A DNA stretch of 64,000 bases. It comes from CAZKTO01 sp964555685. Its GTDB lineage: Bacteria; Chloroflexota; Dehalococcoidia; SHYB01. The position numbers and the translations under genes are program-made. The notes under the pieces were generated by a model. The model did not search any database. It saw only the letters and a list, made by a program, of their open reading frames with translations, and was not told the origin of the DNA. Positions 8,603-16,547 of the stretch are shown one piece after another. Where the stretch lies: positions 1 to 64,000 of the forward strand of contig CAZKTO010000002.1 in assembly GCA_964555685.1 (NCBI GenBank), given 5' to 3'. Each line of letters begins with the position of its first letter. The stretch's first letter is position 1.

Positions 8603-9559
8603 TCACCGCACCTGGGGCAGCACGTCCCGCGCGACGAGATCCAGCATGGCGAAGTTCTCCTGGTCGTGGTGCTGGAGCATGAACTCGTGGACGCCGACCT
8701 CGCGGAAGGCGGCGAGCTGCTGGACGGCCTGCGAGACGGTGCCGACGATCCATCCCCGGGCCTTGAGGGCGTCGACGACCGCCGAGGCGTCGGCCCGGGC
8801 GAGGGGCGGGAAGGCCTTGGCGATCTGCTCCAGGTGCGCCCGCACGCCGGCCTCGTCCCGCCCGATGATGAAGCCGGCCATGACGGACCGGCGGACGGCC
8901 GTGGGGTCGCGCCCGGCCTCGGCGCAGTGGCGGTCCAGGACGGCCTGCTTGGCCGCGAAGGCCTTGGCATCGACGCCGACGGCGTTCCAGTGGTCGGCGT
9001 AGCGGGCCGCGATGCGCAGCGTGCGCCGCTCGCCGGCCCCGCCGACGACGATCGGCAGGGGCGACTGGACGGGCTTGGGGTAGCACTCGGCGCTCTTGAG
9101 CTGGAAGTGGCGCCCGCTGAACGATGCCAGCCCCCCGCCCCAGAGCGCCCGCAGGACCTGCACGCCCTCCTCCAGGATGTCCATGCGCTCCTTGAGCGGC
9201 GGGAAGGGGATGCCGAAGGCCTCGTGCTCGGCGGCGTTCCAGCCGGCGCCCACCCCCACCTCCAGCCGCCCTCCGGAGAGGAGATCGACTTGGGCCGCCA
9301 TGCGCGCCACGAGGGAGGGGTGGCGGAAGGTCATGGAGCAGACGAGCGGCCCGAAGCGCACGCGCTTGGTCTCCTGGGCCGCCACGGCCAGGAAGACCCA
9401 CGTCTCCAGGGCCGGCTGGCTCGCCTTGCCCATGAGCGAGCGGAAGTGGTCCGAGCGCCAGAGGGAGGCGAAGCCCAGGTCCTCGGCGGCGCGGCAGAGC
9501 CTGCGCCAGCGCTCCCACGTCAGCCCTTCCTGACCCTCGATCATCAGGCCCAGTCGCAT
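8603..9559 (-). CDS. LLM-class flavin-dependent oxidoreductase (F420-type)
   Basis: A 318-residue luciferase-like oxidoreductase beginning MRLGLMIEGQEGLTWERW. The flavin-barrel motifs are FASLWRSDHF, FGPLVCSMTFRHP, QVDLLSGGRLEVGVGAGW and PKPVQSPLPIVVGGAGE, and the C-terminal LQHHDQENFAMLD block matches the F420-dependent subclass. The ATG at 9559 has GGAGGAAGGGG upstream; the open frame to 9709 is a shadow of the preceding gene. It is the last gene of a three-gene operon with an alpha/beta hydrolase and a small membrane protein (2-nt gap upstream). Substrate unknown. Confidence 0.9.
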   Translation of the reverse strand: MRLGLMIEGQEGLTWERWRRLCRAAEDLGFASLWRSDHFRSLMGKASQPALETWVFLAVAAQETKRVRFGPLVCSMTFRHPSLVARMAAQVDLLSGGRLEVGVGAGWNAAEHEAFGIPFPPLKERMDILEEGVQVLRALWGGGLASFSGRHFQLKSAECYPKPVQSPLPIVVGGAGERRTLRIAARYADHWNAVGVDAKAFAAKQAVLDRHCAEAGRDPTAVRRSVMAGFIIGRDEAGVRAHLEQIAKAFPPLARADASAVVDALKARGWIVGTVSQAVQQLAAFREVGVHEFMLQHHDQENFAMLDLVARDVLPQVR

Positions 9560-9561
9560 CG

Positions 9562-9867
9562 CTACGCCCCTTCCTCCAGCCGCTGCTCGCCCTCGGCCTC
9601 CGGCGCATAGCGCTCCTGGAGCCGGTTCGCCACCATCGATCCCAGGCTCGCGCCCAGGAGCGTCCCGGCGATGGCGCCGAACGGGCACAGGGCGAGGATG
9701 GGTGTGCACTTGAAGGTCTCGTCATCGCCTCGGGAGCAGAGCCAGAACCCGAGCACCGGCAGGGCGACGCCCACGACGAAGAAGAGGAGGCCGCCCGACA
9801 CGGCGCCCACGGCGCCCCATCCCGTCTGGTTCTCCGGCTCGGCGAAGAGCTTTTGGGGTTCACTCAT
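9562..9867 (-). CDS. Small two-TM membrane protein, unknown function
   Basis: A 101-residue protein I do not recognise. It has a polar N-terminus, a hydrophobic segment VGAVSGGLLFFVVGVALPVL, a Cys-containing loop (CSRGDDETFKCTP), a second glycine-rich segment (GAIAGTLLGASLGSMVA) and an acidic tail. The loop Cys pair could be a disulfide or metal site. The ATG at 9867 is preceded by GAGGA; a TTG six bases earlier is also possible. It lies 30 nt after the alpha/beta hydrolase and 2 nt before the LLM gene, so it is translated from the same transcript. Confidence 0.7.
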   Translation of the reverse strand: MSEPQKLFAEPENQTGWGAVGAVSGGLLFFVVGVALPVLGFWLCSRGDDETFKCTPILALCPFGAIAGTLLGASLGSMVANRLQERYAPEAEGEQRLEEGA

Positions 9868-9897
9868 ATCCAAGTCCTCGTACGGGGCCCCGGCATC

Positions 9898-10743
9898 CTA
9901 TGCCCCCAGAAACTCCTGGAGCGCCTTCAAGAAGCCCTGGAAGTTGTCCTGGGGAACGCCGTGGCCGGCTCCCGGAACCTCGGCCAAGCGGCCCGCGGGG
10001 AGCGTCTTCACCATGCGCCGGGCCGTCTCCCGCGAGAGGACGTCGCTCCGCTCGCCCCGGACCACCAGCGTGGGGCAGCGGATGGCGGCCAGCATCTCCC
10101 ACTGGACCGCCGGCGGCGCCGACCGGCGGATGGGCCGCTCTGGCGACCGCAGGACCGTATCGTACTTCCACGCCCACTTGCCGGTGGAGAGCCGCTTGAC
10201 GGCGTGCTCCGCCCGGTGCCGCAGCGCGTCCTCGGGCGGGACAGGGTCCTGGGCGCGCATGAGGGCGTAGACCTGGTCGACCGAGTCAAACTCCTCGGGC
10301 CCCTCGCGGATCTGGCGCCGGATGCGGGCGATCCCCTCGCGCACCGTGTTGGGCCCGATGTCCCCGATGACCAGCCGCTCGACATCCTTGGGATGTCGAG
10401 CGGCGTACTCGATGGCGACCATCCCGCCCATGGAGTGGCCCAGGAGAAGGAACGGCCGGACGCCGACATGCCGCGCCAGCGCGCCAAAGTCGCGCACGAA
10501 CTTGTGCAGGTCGTAGCCGTCGGGCGCCCAGGCGGAGTCGCCGTGGCCCCGATGGTCGGGGGCGACGACGTGGAGGCGCTCGCAGAGGGCGTCGGCCGTC
10601 TGGTCGAAGGCGTGGGCGTTGTTGCTGAACCCGTGGAGCAGGAAGAAGACCGGGGCCCCGGCCTTTCCCCAGTCCAGGTAGTGCAGGCGCAGCCCGTGGA
10701 TGGAAACGAAGCGGTCCTGCGGCGCGTGGCGCAGCGCGAGCAT
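9898..10743 (-). CDS. Alpha/beta hydrolase
   Basis: A 281-residue alpha/beta-hydrolase-fold enzyme with an intact catalytic set: oxyanion HGFSNN, nucleophile Ser104 in GHSMGG, acid Asp in GERSDVLS and His in PGAGHGVP. The opening 'DRFVSIHGLRLHYLDWG' resembles the paralogue at 48615-49472, which shares KW(A/T)WKYD and the RG-x-x-SD(V/I)LS acid loop. The ATG at 10743 follows GGGAGG. It is the first gene of the operon with the two-TM protein and LLM oxidoreductase. It could be an esterase, lactonase or C-C hydrolase. Confidence 0.9.
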   Translation of the reverse strand: MLALRHAPQDRFVSIHGLRLHYLDWGKAGAPVFFLLHGFSNNAHAFDQTADALCERLHVVAPDHRGHGDSAWAPDGYDLHKFVRDFGALARHVGVRPFLLLGHSMGGMVAIEYAARHPKDVERLVIGDIGPNTVREGIARIRRQIREGPEEFDSVDQVYALMRAQDPVPPEDALRHRAEHAVKRLSTGKWAWKYDTVLRSPERPIRRSAPPAVQWEMLAAIRCPTLVVRGERSDVLSRETARRMVKTLPAGRLAEVPGAGHGVPQDNFQGFLKALQEFLGA

Positions 10744-10813
10744 GCTCTGCCTCCCAAGGCGGCGCCCGTATGCTACCGGCAAGTCACGGCTGTCGCAAGG
10801 GAGGCGGAGGGGC

Positions 10814-10819
10814 TACAAT
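10814..10819 (+). promoter_or_regulatory. Possible -10 box upstream of SDR
   Basis: TACAAT sits 32 bp before the ATG at 10852, with only a weak -35-like TGTCGC at 10791 (17-nt spacer). The assignment is tentative. Confidence 0.35.
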
Positions 10820-10851
10820 GCGGGCCAGCACCACGCGCAGGGGGAGGCCCG

Positions 10852-11634
10852 ATGGACCGCTCGATCTTTGGCTTGGAGGACAAGGTGGCGCTCATCGCCG
10901 GCGGGGGCCGGGGCATCGGCCGGGCCAGCGCCCTCTACCTCGCGCAGGCGGGGGCGCACACGGCCATCGTGGACATCGAGCCGGCCCACGCCGAGGGCGT
11001 CGTGACGGAGGTGCGGGCGCTGGGCCGCGACGCCATCCCCATCATCGCCGACGTGCGCGACTCGGCGGGCGTGGCGAGAGCGATGGACGCGACGCTCCAG
11101 CGCTTCGGCCGGGTGGACGCCCTCGTCAACGTCATCGCCACCAACTACTGGGCCGACACGCTGGACCTGACGGAGGAGCAGTGGGACGAGGTGGCCCGCG
11201 GGACGCTCCGCTACGTCTTCCTCACGGCCAAGGCGGCGGCGCGGGCCATGATCGATAGCGGGCGGAGCGGGAGCATCGTCAGCATCGCATCCATGAGCGG
11301 CTTCGATGGGGCGCCCCGGCACGCCGCCTACGGCGCGGCCAAGGCCGGCCTCATCCACCTGACCAAGTCCCTGAGCGTCGAGTGGGGCCGCCACGGCATC
11401 CGCATCAACGCCGTGGCGCCGGGCTCCGTCCAGACGCCCAAGACGGTGACCCGCACGACCCCCGAGCGCGACGCTGTCCTCAAGACGCTGATCCCCCTGG
11501 GCCGCCGCGCCGTCCCCGACGACATCGGCAAGGCCGTCCTCTTCTTCGCCTCCGACCTGTCGGCCTACGTGACCGGCCAGACGCTCCTCGTGGACGGCGG
11601 CGCGACCTGCACCTTCTCCTTCCCGCCCCGGTAG
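10852..11634 (+). CDS. SDR-family oxidoreductase
   Basis: A 260-residue short-chain dehydrogenase/reductase starting MDRSIFGLEDKVALIAGGGRGIGRA. The Rossmann loop and Asp in IVDIEPAH suggest NAD(H). The active site has Ser in IVSIASMSG and Tyr/Lys in YGAAKAG. The usual NNAG motif is changed to NVIA, so the catalytic Asn region is atypical. The C-terminus has VTGQTLLVDGG. The ATG at 10852 follows GGGGGAGGCCC. It is divergent from the alpha/beta hydrolase operon with a 108-bp gap. Confidence 0.9.
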   Translation: MDRSIFGLEDKVALIAGGGRGIGRASALYLAQAGAHTAIVDIEPAHAEGVVTEVRALGRDAIPIIADVRDSAGVARAMDATLQRFGRVDALVNVIATNYWADTLDLTEEQWDEVARGTLRYVFLTAKAAARAMIDSGRSGSIVSIASMSGFDGAPRHAAYGAAKAGLIHLTKSLSVEWGRHGIRINAVAPGSVQTPKTVTRTTPERDAVLKTLIPLGRRAVPDDIGKAVLFFASDLSAYVTGQTLLVDGGATCTFSFPPR

Positions 11635-11962
11635 AGGCGATACCCTTGTCCGTTGGCGGCCGGCCTGCGTGCCCCCTCTCGCAAATGGCGAGGCGCTTGT
11701 CTTCTCCCAAGACCCTCCGCCTGGGAGTCTATCCTGAGAGGCTGTGAACAAATCGCCCGTAGGGGCGGGCCCCCGTGCCCGCCCATCTGGGGCAACCACG
11801 GGGGGTTGCCCCTACGAAGGAAAAATTTACAGGCTCTAAGTGGAACGGAAGGACTCCTCAGGGTGACAGAAGAGCCGACGTTATGAGCGGACGAGGCGGT
11901 AAGGCAGACCGCGCAAATGCAGTGACCGGACGAGGCTCAGCCGACGGCGAGCGGGGGCCACC
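11635..11962. other. Intergenic region with 94-bp dispersed repeat
   Basis: A 328-bp gap. It holds the first copy of an exact 94-bp repeat (11734-11827) followed by a 'GGACTCCTCAGGGTGACAGA' repeat tail at 11850. The remaining part leads into the TTG-started MFS gene. No promoter or gene is recognised. Confidence 0.7.
11734..11827. repeat. 94-bp dispersed repeat, copy 1
   Basis: Identical over 94 bp to 14677-14770. It contains nested palindromes: outer arms CGTAGGGGC/GCCCCTACG, inner GGGCGGGC/GCCCGCCC, and GGGGCAACC/GGTTGCCCC. It can therefore fold into a compact cruciform. It starts CTGAGAGGCTGTGAACAA and ends AAGGAAAAATT. Confidence 0.92.
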
Positions 11963-13237
11963 TTGGCGATAACGAGAGAGACGCCGCTGGAGCCGCGAGG
12001 CCCCGAGGCCCCGGCGGCCTCCGGAGCGGCGCTGACCTTTGCCGGCGGACCGGTCATCCCGTACCGCTGGGCGATGGTGGCGCTCTTCGTGGCGGGGACG
12101 TGGTCGTTCACGCTGCCGTCGCTCTCCTTGGGACTGCTGCTGCCGGACATCACGGAGTCGCTGGACCTCTCCAAGCTGCAGCAGGGGTGGCTGGGCTCGT
12201 CGCTCCGCATGGGGAACGTCCTCATGGCCCTGCCCGCGGCGGTGCTGCTGACGCAGCTCAACCCCGTGCGGGTCTCGATGCTGGCCATTGGGCTCGGAGC
12301 CGCGCTCACCTTCGCGCATGGGCTGGCGCCGGTCTTCGCGGTGCTGTTCATAGCGCGGCTCGGATTCGGCCTCGCCTTCTCGATGAACTCGCCGGCGCGG
12401 GCGATGCTGAACCAGCAGTGGTTCCCGCTGCGGGAGATGACCATCGTGAGCGGCCTGACCATCGGCCTGGGCGGCGTGGCCGAGGCGGTGGCGCTGGCGC
12501 TGACGCCCTTCATCCTGGACGCGACGGGGAGCTGGCGGGCCACGTACTTCAGCTACGGGTTCGTGGGCATCGCCGTTCTGGGGGTGTGGCTGCTCTTCGC
12601 CCGCCAGCGCTCGACGCCGGAGTCCGGCGCGCGGCCAAGGGTCAGCGAGCGAGCGTCCCTGGGGTCGGTCCTGCGGCGCCGGGAGCTCTGGCTCATCGGC
12701 CTGGGCGCCATGGGCACGGGGCTCGGCTGGTGGGCCTTCGCCGTCTTCTGGCCCAAGTTCATGCTGGAGGAGCACGGGATCTCCCTCAAGGAGAGCGGGT
12801 TCCTCTTCAGCCTCATCTCCATCGGCACGGTCCCGTCGTCGCTCTTCTTCGGCTTCTTCGCCGCGCGGATGAGGCGCCGGCGGCTCCTGCTGGTGGGGAG
12901 CGGCCTGCTGCTGGCCGGCGCGTCCTTCGGCATGCTGGCGACGGAGCAGATGGGCATCCTGGTGGTCATGGCGCTGCTGGCAGGCGTCGCGTGGGGGCAC
13001 CTGCCCATCGCCCTCACGCTGCCCTACGAGCTCCCCGGCATCCAGCCGCGGGAGGTGCCCATCGCCCTCTCGATGGTCACGACGCTTATGATGGTGGGCG
13101 GGATCGTCGGGCCCATCGGCGCTGGGGCGATCTATGAAGGAACAGGGTCGCTGCTGACGGCGCTGGCGGTGGGGGCCGCGTTCCCGCTCACCCAATCGGT
13201 CGCCTGTCTCTTCCTGCCCGACCGTCGCCTCGCGTGA
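11963..13237 (+). CDS. MFS transporter
   Basis: A 424-residue major facilitator superfamily permease with about 12 hydrophobic segments split by a basic central loop (RQRSTPESGARPRVSERAS). Features include FTLPSLSLGLLLPDI in TM1, FIARLGFGLAFSMNSPARAM around TM4-5, and an FFAARMRRRR loop (the second-half 'GxxxDRxxRR' equivalent). The proposed start is TTG at 11963 with GCGGGGGCC upstream; the first internal ATG would remove TM1. The direction of transport and substrate are unknown. It may export or import an organic acid-like compound by its nitrate/cyanate-transporter-like look, but this is weak. Confidence 0.85.
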   Translation: MAITRETPLEPRGPEAPAASGAALTFAGGPVIPYRWAMVALFVAGTWSFTLPSLSLGLLLPDITESLDLSKLQQGWLGSSLRMGNVLMALPAAVLLTQLNPVRVSMLAIGLGAALTFAHGLAPVFAVLFIARLGFGLAFSMNSPARAMLNQQWFPLREMTIVSGLTIGLGGVAEAVALALTPFILDATGSWRATYFSYGFVGIAVLGVWLLFARQRSTPESGARPRVSERASLGSVLRRRELWLIGLGAMGTGLGWWAFAVFWPKFMLEEHGISLKESGFLFSLISIGTVPSSLFFGFFAARMRRRRLLLVGSGLLLAGASFGMLATEQMGILVVMALLAGVAWGHLPIALTLPYELPGIQPREVPIALSMVTTLMMVGGIVGPIGAGAIYEGTGSLLTALAVGAAFPLTQSVACLFLPDRRLA

Positions 13238-13288
13238 GCACGGCGGTCTTGCGGGCCCTACCAGTATCCCAGGGACGCAGGCTTATGT

Positions 13289-13320
13289 CACGTGATGTAC
13301 CCGAACGGGTGCATCACGTG
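13289..13320. promoter_or_regulatory. 32-bp operator-like palindrome upstream of yvcK
   Basis: Inverted repeat with left arm 13289-13303 and right arm 13306-13320, loop AA. Fourteen of 15 positions are complementary and the mismatch is a G-T. The outer core is CACGTGATG/CATCACGTG. Its right end overlaps the -35 hexamer of the promoter at 13319-13348, the classical position for a repressor site. Confidence 0.75.
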
Positions 13321-13348
13321 GACACCTGCGGGAAACGGCCCCTATAAT
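13319..13348 (+). promoter_or_regulatory. Sigma-70-type promoter of yvcK
   Basis: TGGACA (13319-13324), 18-nt spacer, TATAAT (13343-13348), 54 bp before the yvcK ATG. The -10 is a perfect consensus and the -35 differs by one base from TTGACA. The -35 is shared with the right arm of the palindrome. Confidence 0.75.
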
Positions 13349-13402
13349 GCAGGCAGCCCGCCCCGGACCGCCGGGCAGGGGCGGGCGCCCCAGAGCGATC
13401 CC

Positions 13403-14422
13403 ATGGCATCCACACGTCTGCGTCCGCGAGCACGCGAAGCCCGTCCCGCCGCCAAGAGCGCCGCCGGGAAGAAGATCGTCGTCATCGGCGGCGGGACGGG
13501 CAGCTACCACATCCTGAGCGGCCTGAAGAACACGCCCTGCGCCGTCACGGCCGTCGTGACCATGACCGATAGCGGGGGCAGCTCGGGCCGCCTGCGCGAC
13601 GAGTTCGGCCACCTGCCGCCCGGCGATCTGCGCCAGTGCATCCTGGCCCTCAGCCCGGACGAGAACGCATCGCTTCTGCTGCGCCAGCTCTTCAACTACC
13701 GGTTCGATAAGGGCGCCGGCCTGGGCGGCCACAGCTTCGGCAACCTCTTCCTCACGGCCCTTACCGAGGTCACCGGCAGCACGGAGACCGCTGTCAAGGA
13801 GATGGGGCGCCTCCTGGGCATCAAGGGCCAGGTCCTGCCCGTCACCATGACCAACGCGCACCTCGTGGCGCGCCTGCAGAACGGCAAGGTCGTCCACGGC
13901 GAGGCCCACATCGACCACCGCGAGGTCGACCCCCACGTCCCCATCGACTACGTCTATCTGGAGCCCAAGGCCTTCGTCTGCCCCGATACCGCTCAGGCCA
14001 TCCTGGACGCCGACGCGGTGGTCATCGGCCCGGGCGATATCTACAGCAGCATCCTGCCCAACCTGCTGGTGGACGGCGTGAGCGACGCCATCCTCCAGTC
14101 CCGGGGCAAGCGCATCTACGTCTGCAATTTGATGACCAAGCCGGGCGAGTCGGACGGCTTCAAGGCCTCTGACTTCGTCCGGGAGATCCAGACGTACCTG
14201 GGCTCCCGCTCCGCCCTGGAGTACGCCATCGTCAACTCGGAGCCGCTGCCGGACAAGGTGATCCAGCGCTACAAGGCGGAGGGCTCGGACCCCGTCGAGT
14301 TCGATGAAGCCGCCTGCCGGGAGCTCGTCGCCAACGTCGTCGCCAGACCGCTGGTCGCCGTCGGCAACTTCGTCCGGCACGACCCGAAGCGCCTCGCCCA
14401 GACGATCATCGAGCTGCTGTAG
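13403..14422 (+). CDS. yvcK: YvcK/CofD-like gluconeogenesis factor
   Basis: A 339-residue YvcK-family protein (CofD-like fold). In other bacteria it binds UDP-GlcNAc and is needed for growth on gluconeogenic carbon sources and for envelope homeostasis. Diagnostic motifs are VVIGGGTGSYHILSGLK, TMTDSGGSSGRLR, PPGDLRQC, GHSFGNLFL and VIGPGDIYSSILPNL. The N-terminal ~20 residues are a basic Arg/Ala extension. The ATG at 13403 is used because the upstream open frame would cross the promoter. It is a single-gene unit; the usual whiA/rapZ partners are not adjacent here. Confidence 0.93.
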   Translation: MASTRLRPRAREARPAAKSAAGKKIVVIGGGTGSYHILSGLKNTPCAVTAVVTMTDSGGSSGRLRDEFGHLPPGDLRQCILALSPDENASLLLRQLFNYRFDKGAGLGGHSFGNLFLTALTEVTGSTETAVKEMGRLLGIKGQVLPVTMTNAHLVARLQNGKVVHGEAHIDHREVDPHVPIDYVYLEPKAFVCPDTAQAILDADAVVIGPGDIYSSILPNLLVDGVSDAILQSRGKRIYVCNLMTKPGESDGFKASDFVREIQTYLGSRSALEYAIVNSEPLPDKVIQRYKAEGSDPVEFDEAACRELVANVVARPLVAVGNFVRHDPKRLAQTIIELL

Positions 14423-14514
14423 CGGACGGCCTCACCCTCCTTCGACAGGATAGGTCCTTCCCCTTCGAGACTCAGGGTCAGGACTGGCTTCGCTCGGCTC
14501 AGGACGGCGCCTGG

Positions 14515-14543
14515 CCCCCTCTCCATGTGCCATGGAGAGGGGG
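14515..14543 (+). terminator. Hairpin downstream of yvcK
   Basis: Perfect 13-bp stem (CCCCCTCTCCATG / CATGGAGAGGGGG) with loop TGC, 92 bp after the yvcK stop. It lacks a T-run, so termination is only a possibility. It belongs to the C-rich hairpin family. Confidence 0.5.
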
Positions 14544-14676
14544 AGGAAAATACTCTGGGGGACACCCCCATGTCCCCCGGCAGGGGCAGAGCCCCTGCAC
14601 CCCGCTTGGACTTATTCAGCGAACCTATGACTCATGACACTGGTACTCAGTCAACTTGAATTTTTGTATTGTCATG

Positions 14677-14770
14677 CTGAGAGGCTGTGAACAAATCGCC
14701 CGTAGGGGCGGGCCCCCGTGCCCGCCCATCTGGGGCAACCACGGGGGGTTGCCCCTACGAAGGAAAAATT
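14677..14770. repeat. 94-bp dispersed repeat, copy 2
   Basis: Exact match of 94 bp to 11734-11827 in the same orientation, about 2.9 kb away. The flanks are unrelated apart from generic repeat fragments, so the boundaries define the mobile or recombining unit. Confidence 0.92.
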
Positions 14771-14928
14771 CACTCTGAGCCCTTCGGCGGACTCAGGATA
14801 AACTCCGGGTCTGGGGTCGGGGGGCTGGCTGAATGAGTGCTTGCCCCACCCCAGATTCTCCGTCGTCCTTCCCTTCGAGGGAAGGACTCCTCAGAATGAC
14901 ATCTCCAAAAAACTATCGCGACTGAATA

Positions 14929-15915
14929 CTACGAGCGCCGCCCGGCCTCGGGGTTGGCGCAGTGGACCGGAGGGCGGCCCGAGAGAACGTCCACGACGTT
15001 CTGGGCGGCCATCATGGCCATCTTGAGGCGCGTGGCGCGGGTGGCGCTGGCGATGTGCGGCGTCACCAGCACGTTCTCCATGCGGAGCAGCGGATCGTCC
15101 GGGGGCATGGGCTCCGGGTCGGTCACGTCGAGCGCGGCGCCGCCGATGCGTCCGCTCTCGAGAGCCCGGCGCAGCGCCCGCTGGTCCACCAGGTCGCCAC
15201 GCGCGGTGTTGATGAGAACGGCGCCGGGGCGCATCGCCGCCAGCTCGGCCTCGCCCACGAGCCCCTTCGTCTGCGGCGTCAGCGGGACGTGCAGGCTCAC
15301 GAAGTCCGCCCGGCCGAGGAGCGTCCTGAGGTCCGGCACGAACTCGATCCCCAGGCTTGCCTCGGCCTCGGGCCTGCGCGTGCGGCTGTGATAGATGACG
15401 CCCATGCCGAGGCCGCGGGCCCTCCACGCCACAGCCTCGCCGATGCGCCCCAGGCCGACGACGCCCAGCGTCGCATCCCGGAGGTCCCTGCCCAGAAGGG
15501 CCATGGGGCTCCAGGTCCTCCAGCGCCCCTCCCGGGCGAAGCGCTGCGCCTCTGGGATGCGGCGGGCCCAGGCCAGAAGCAGGGCGATGGTGAACTCGGC
15601 GGTGGTCTCGGTCAGGACGCCGGGCGTGTAGCCGACATAGACGCCGCGCCGTGTGGCGGCCGCCACGTCGATGTTGTCGTAGCCCACGGCCATGGTGCTC
15701 ACGACCCTGAGCCGGGGCGCGGCTTCGAGGAGCGGCGCGTCGATGCGGTCCGTCAGGAGGCAGAGGAGGGCATCGGCGGACGCGGCCTCGGCGCGAAGGG
15801 TCTCGTGGGGTGGCGGCTGCTCACCGGGCCAGACCCGGACCTCGCCGGCCGTCCGGAGGAGCTCAATGGCCTCGGCGAAGAGCTCCCGGGTGACGTAGAC
15901 GCGAGGCCGGGGCAT
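14929..15915 (-). CDS. D-2-hydroxyacid dehydrogenase (glyoxylate/hydroxypyruvate reductase-like)
   Basis: A 328-residue NAD(P)-dependent D-isomer-specific 2-hydroxyacid dehydrogenase. The substrate loop is VVSTMAVGYDNID, the cofactor motif VVGLGRIGEAVA, and the catalytic triad Arg in NTARGDLVD, Glu in TDPEPMPPDDPLL and His in TPHIASAT. The residues after the Rossmann strand (HSRTRRPEAE) favour NADP(H), as in glyoxylate reductases. The ATG at 15915 gives the standard MPRPRVYVTREL start. It lies just downstream of the small conserved gene on the same strand. Confidence 0.92.
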   Translation of the reverse strand: MPRPRVYVTRELFAEAIELLRTAGEVRVWPGEQPPPHETLRAEAASADALLCLLTDRIDAPLLEAAPRLRVVSTMAVGYDNIDVAAATRRGVYVGYTPGVLTETTAEFTIALLLAWARRIPEAQRFAREGRWRTWSPMALLGRDLRDATLGVVGLGRIGEAVAWRARGLGMGVIYHSRTRRPEAEASLGIEFVPDLRTLLGRADFVSLHVPLTPQTKGLVGEAELAAMRPGAVLINTARGDLVDQRALRRALESGRIGGAALDVTDPEPMPPDDPLLRMENVLVTPHIASATRATRLKMAMMAAQNVVDVLSGRPPVHCANPEAGRRS

Positions 15916-15933
15916 GCCGCGAGGCTCACCCGC

Positions 15934-16329
15934 CTAGACGGCGGCGGGCGCGGTAGCGGCGATGGCGTCGCGGACCTTGGTCCAGCCCTTCGCCAGCGCC
16001 TGCCGGTCGATGGTCTTGGCGAGGGCGGAGAAGCCCGCCGTGGCCAGCATCTCGGGCAGGTGCTCACGGATACGCGCAAGGACCCACTCCTGGCCGTCGC
16101 CCACGGTGGCCGGATCGAGCCGGAGCACGTGGGTGTCGGTCCCGGGCGCGTGGAAGTGGGGCATCTTGCGGAAGCAGTCGAACTTGAGGACCATGGTGTC
16201 CTGGCCCCCGATGTCAGCGAAGACCTCGATGGTCGGCCCGCCGTCGCCCGTAAACTCCCGGTGCATGACCAGGAACCGCAACCCGACAAGCTCGACGGTC
16301 TTTTGCTCGCTCTTGGTGTAGCTAGCCAT
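15934..16329 (-). CDS. Conserved hypothetical protein
   Basis: A 131-residue soluble protein I cannot assign with certainty. It starts MASYTKSEQKTVELVGLRFL, contains two beta-rich stretches (FADIGGQDTMVLKFDCF and HFHAPGTDTHVLRLDP), a conserved-looking Trp (GQEWVLARI), and ends in Ala-rich helices. The translation start has an excellent ribosome site (GGAGGGGAG). The His/Asp-rich HFHAPGTDTH could bind metal. It sits between glutamate dehydrogenase and the hydroxyacid dehydrogenase, with 18 nt to the latter, so it is likely co-transcribed with it. Confidence 0.7.
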   Translation of the reverse strand: MASYTKSEQKTVELVGLRFLVMHREFTGDGGPTIEVFADIGGQDTMVLKFDCFRKMPHFHAPGTDTHVLRLDPATVGDGQEWVLARIREHLPEMLATAGFSALAKTIDRQALAKGWTKVRDAIAATAPAAV

Positions 16330-16493
16330 GCTCCCCTCCGTCGCCGTGATGGGGCCCATTGTACTCTTGGCCATGCTCCTGTGGGAAGGGCCGTCGCAGG
16401 CCCCGGGGTCTTTCGGTCGTCTGCCGGCGTCTGTGGCGGAGCCGGCCCCTCTTCCCTGAAGGGTTACCCCTGCCAGCGCACTGGCGGGTCCTG

Positions 16494-16544
16494 CCCTCTC
16501 CCCCTGCCCCCTCTCCGGATCGGAGAGGGGGCAGGGGGAGAGGG
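16494..16544. repeat. Perfect 24-bp stem hairpin at the 3' end of glutamate dehydrogenase
   Basis: Arms 16494-16517 and 16521-16544 are perfectly complementary, with loop GAT. The stem begins CCCTCTCCCCCTGCC and its top is CTCTCCG-gat-CGGAGAG, the same top as the hairpin at 6643-6665. It lies 3 bp beyond the dehydrogenase stop. It lacks a T-run, so it could be an mRNA-stabilising or Rho-insulating element. Confidence 0.85.
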
Positions 16545-16547
16545 TGG

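Larger units (their letters stand above)
14423..14928. other. 506-bp intergenic repeat island
   Basis: This gap separates convergent yvcK and the hydroxyacid dehydrogenase. It contains a perfect 13-bp hairpin (14515-14543), 'CCTTCGACA/CTCAGGGTCAGGACTGG' repeat fragments, an AT-richer stretch at 14600-14680, the second 94-bp repeat copy (14677-14770), and a 'GGACTCCTCAGAATGACAT' tail near 14885. No coding potential is seen. Confidence 0.75.

Noticed and set aside
9853..10851. N-terminal 330-residue extension of the SDR protein
   Set aside because: It runs antisense through a true alpha/beta hydrolase gene; the SDR starts at ATG 10852 with a ribosome site.
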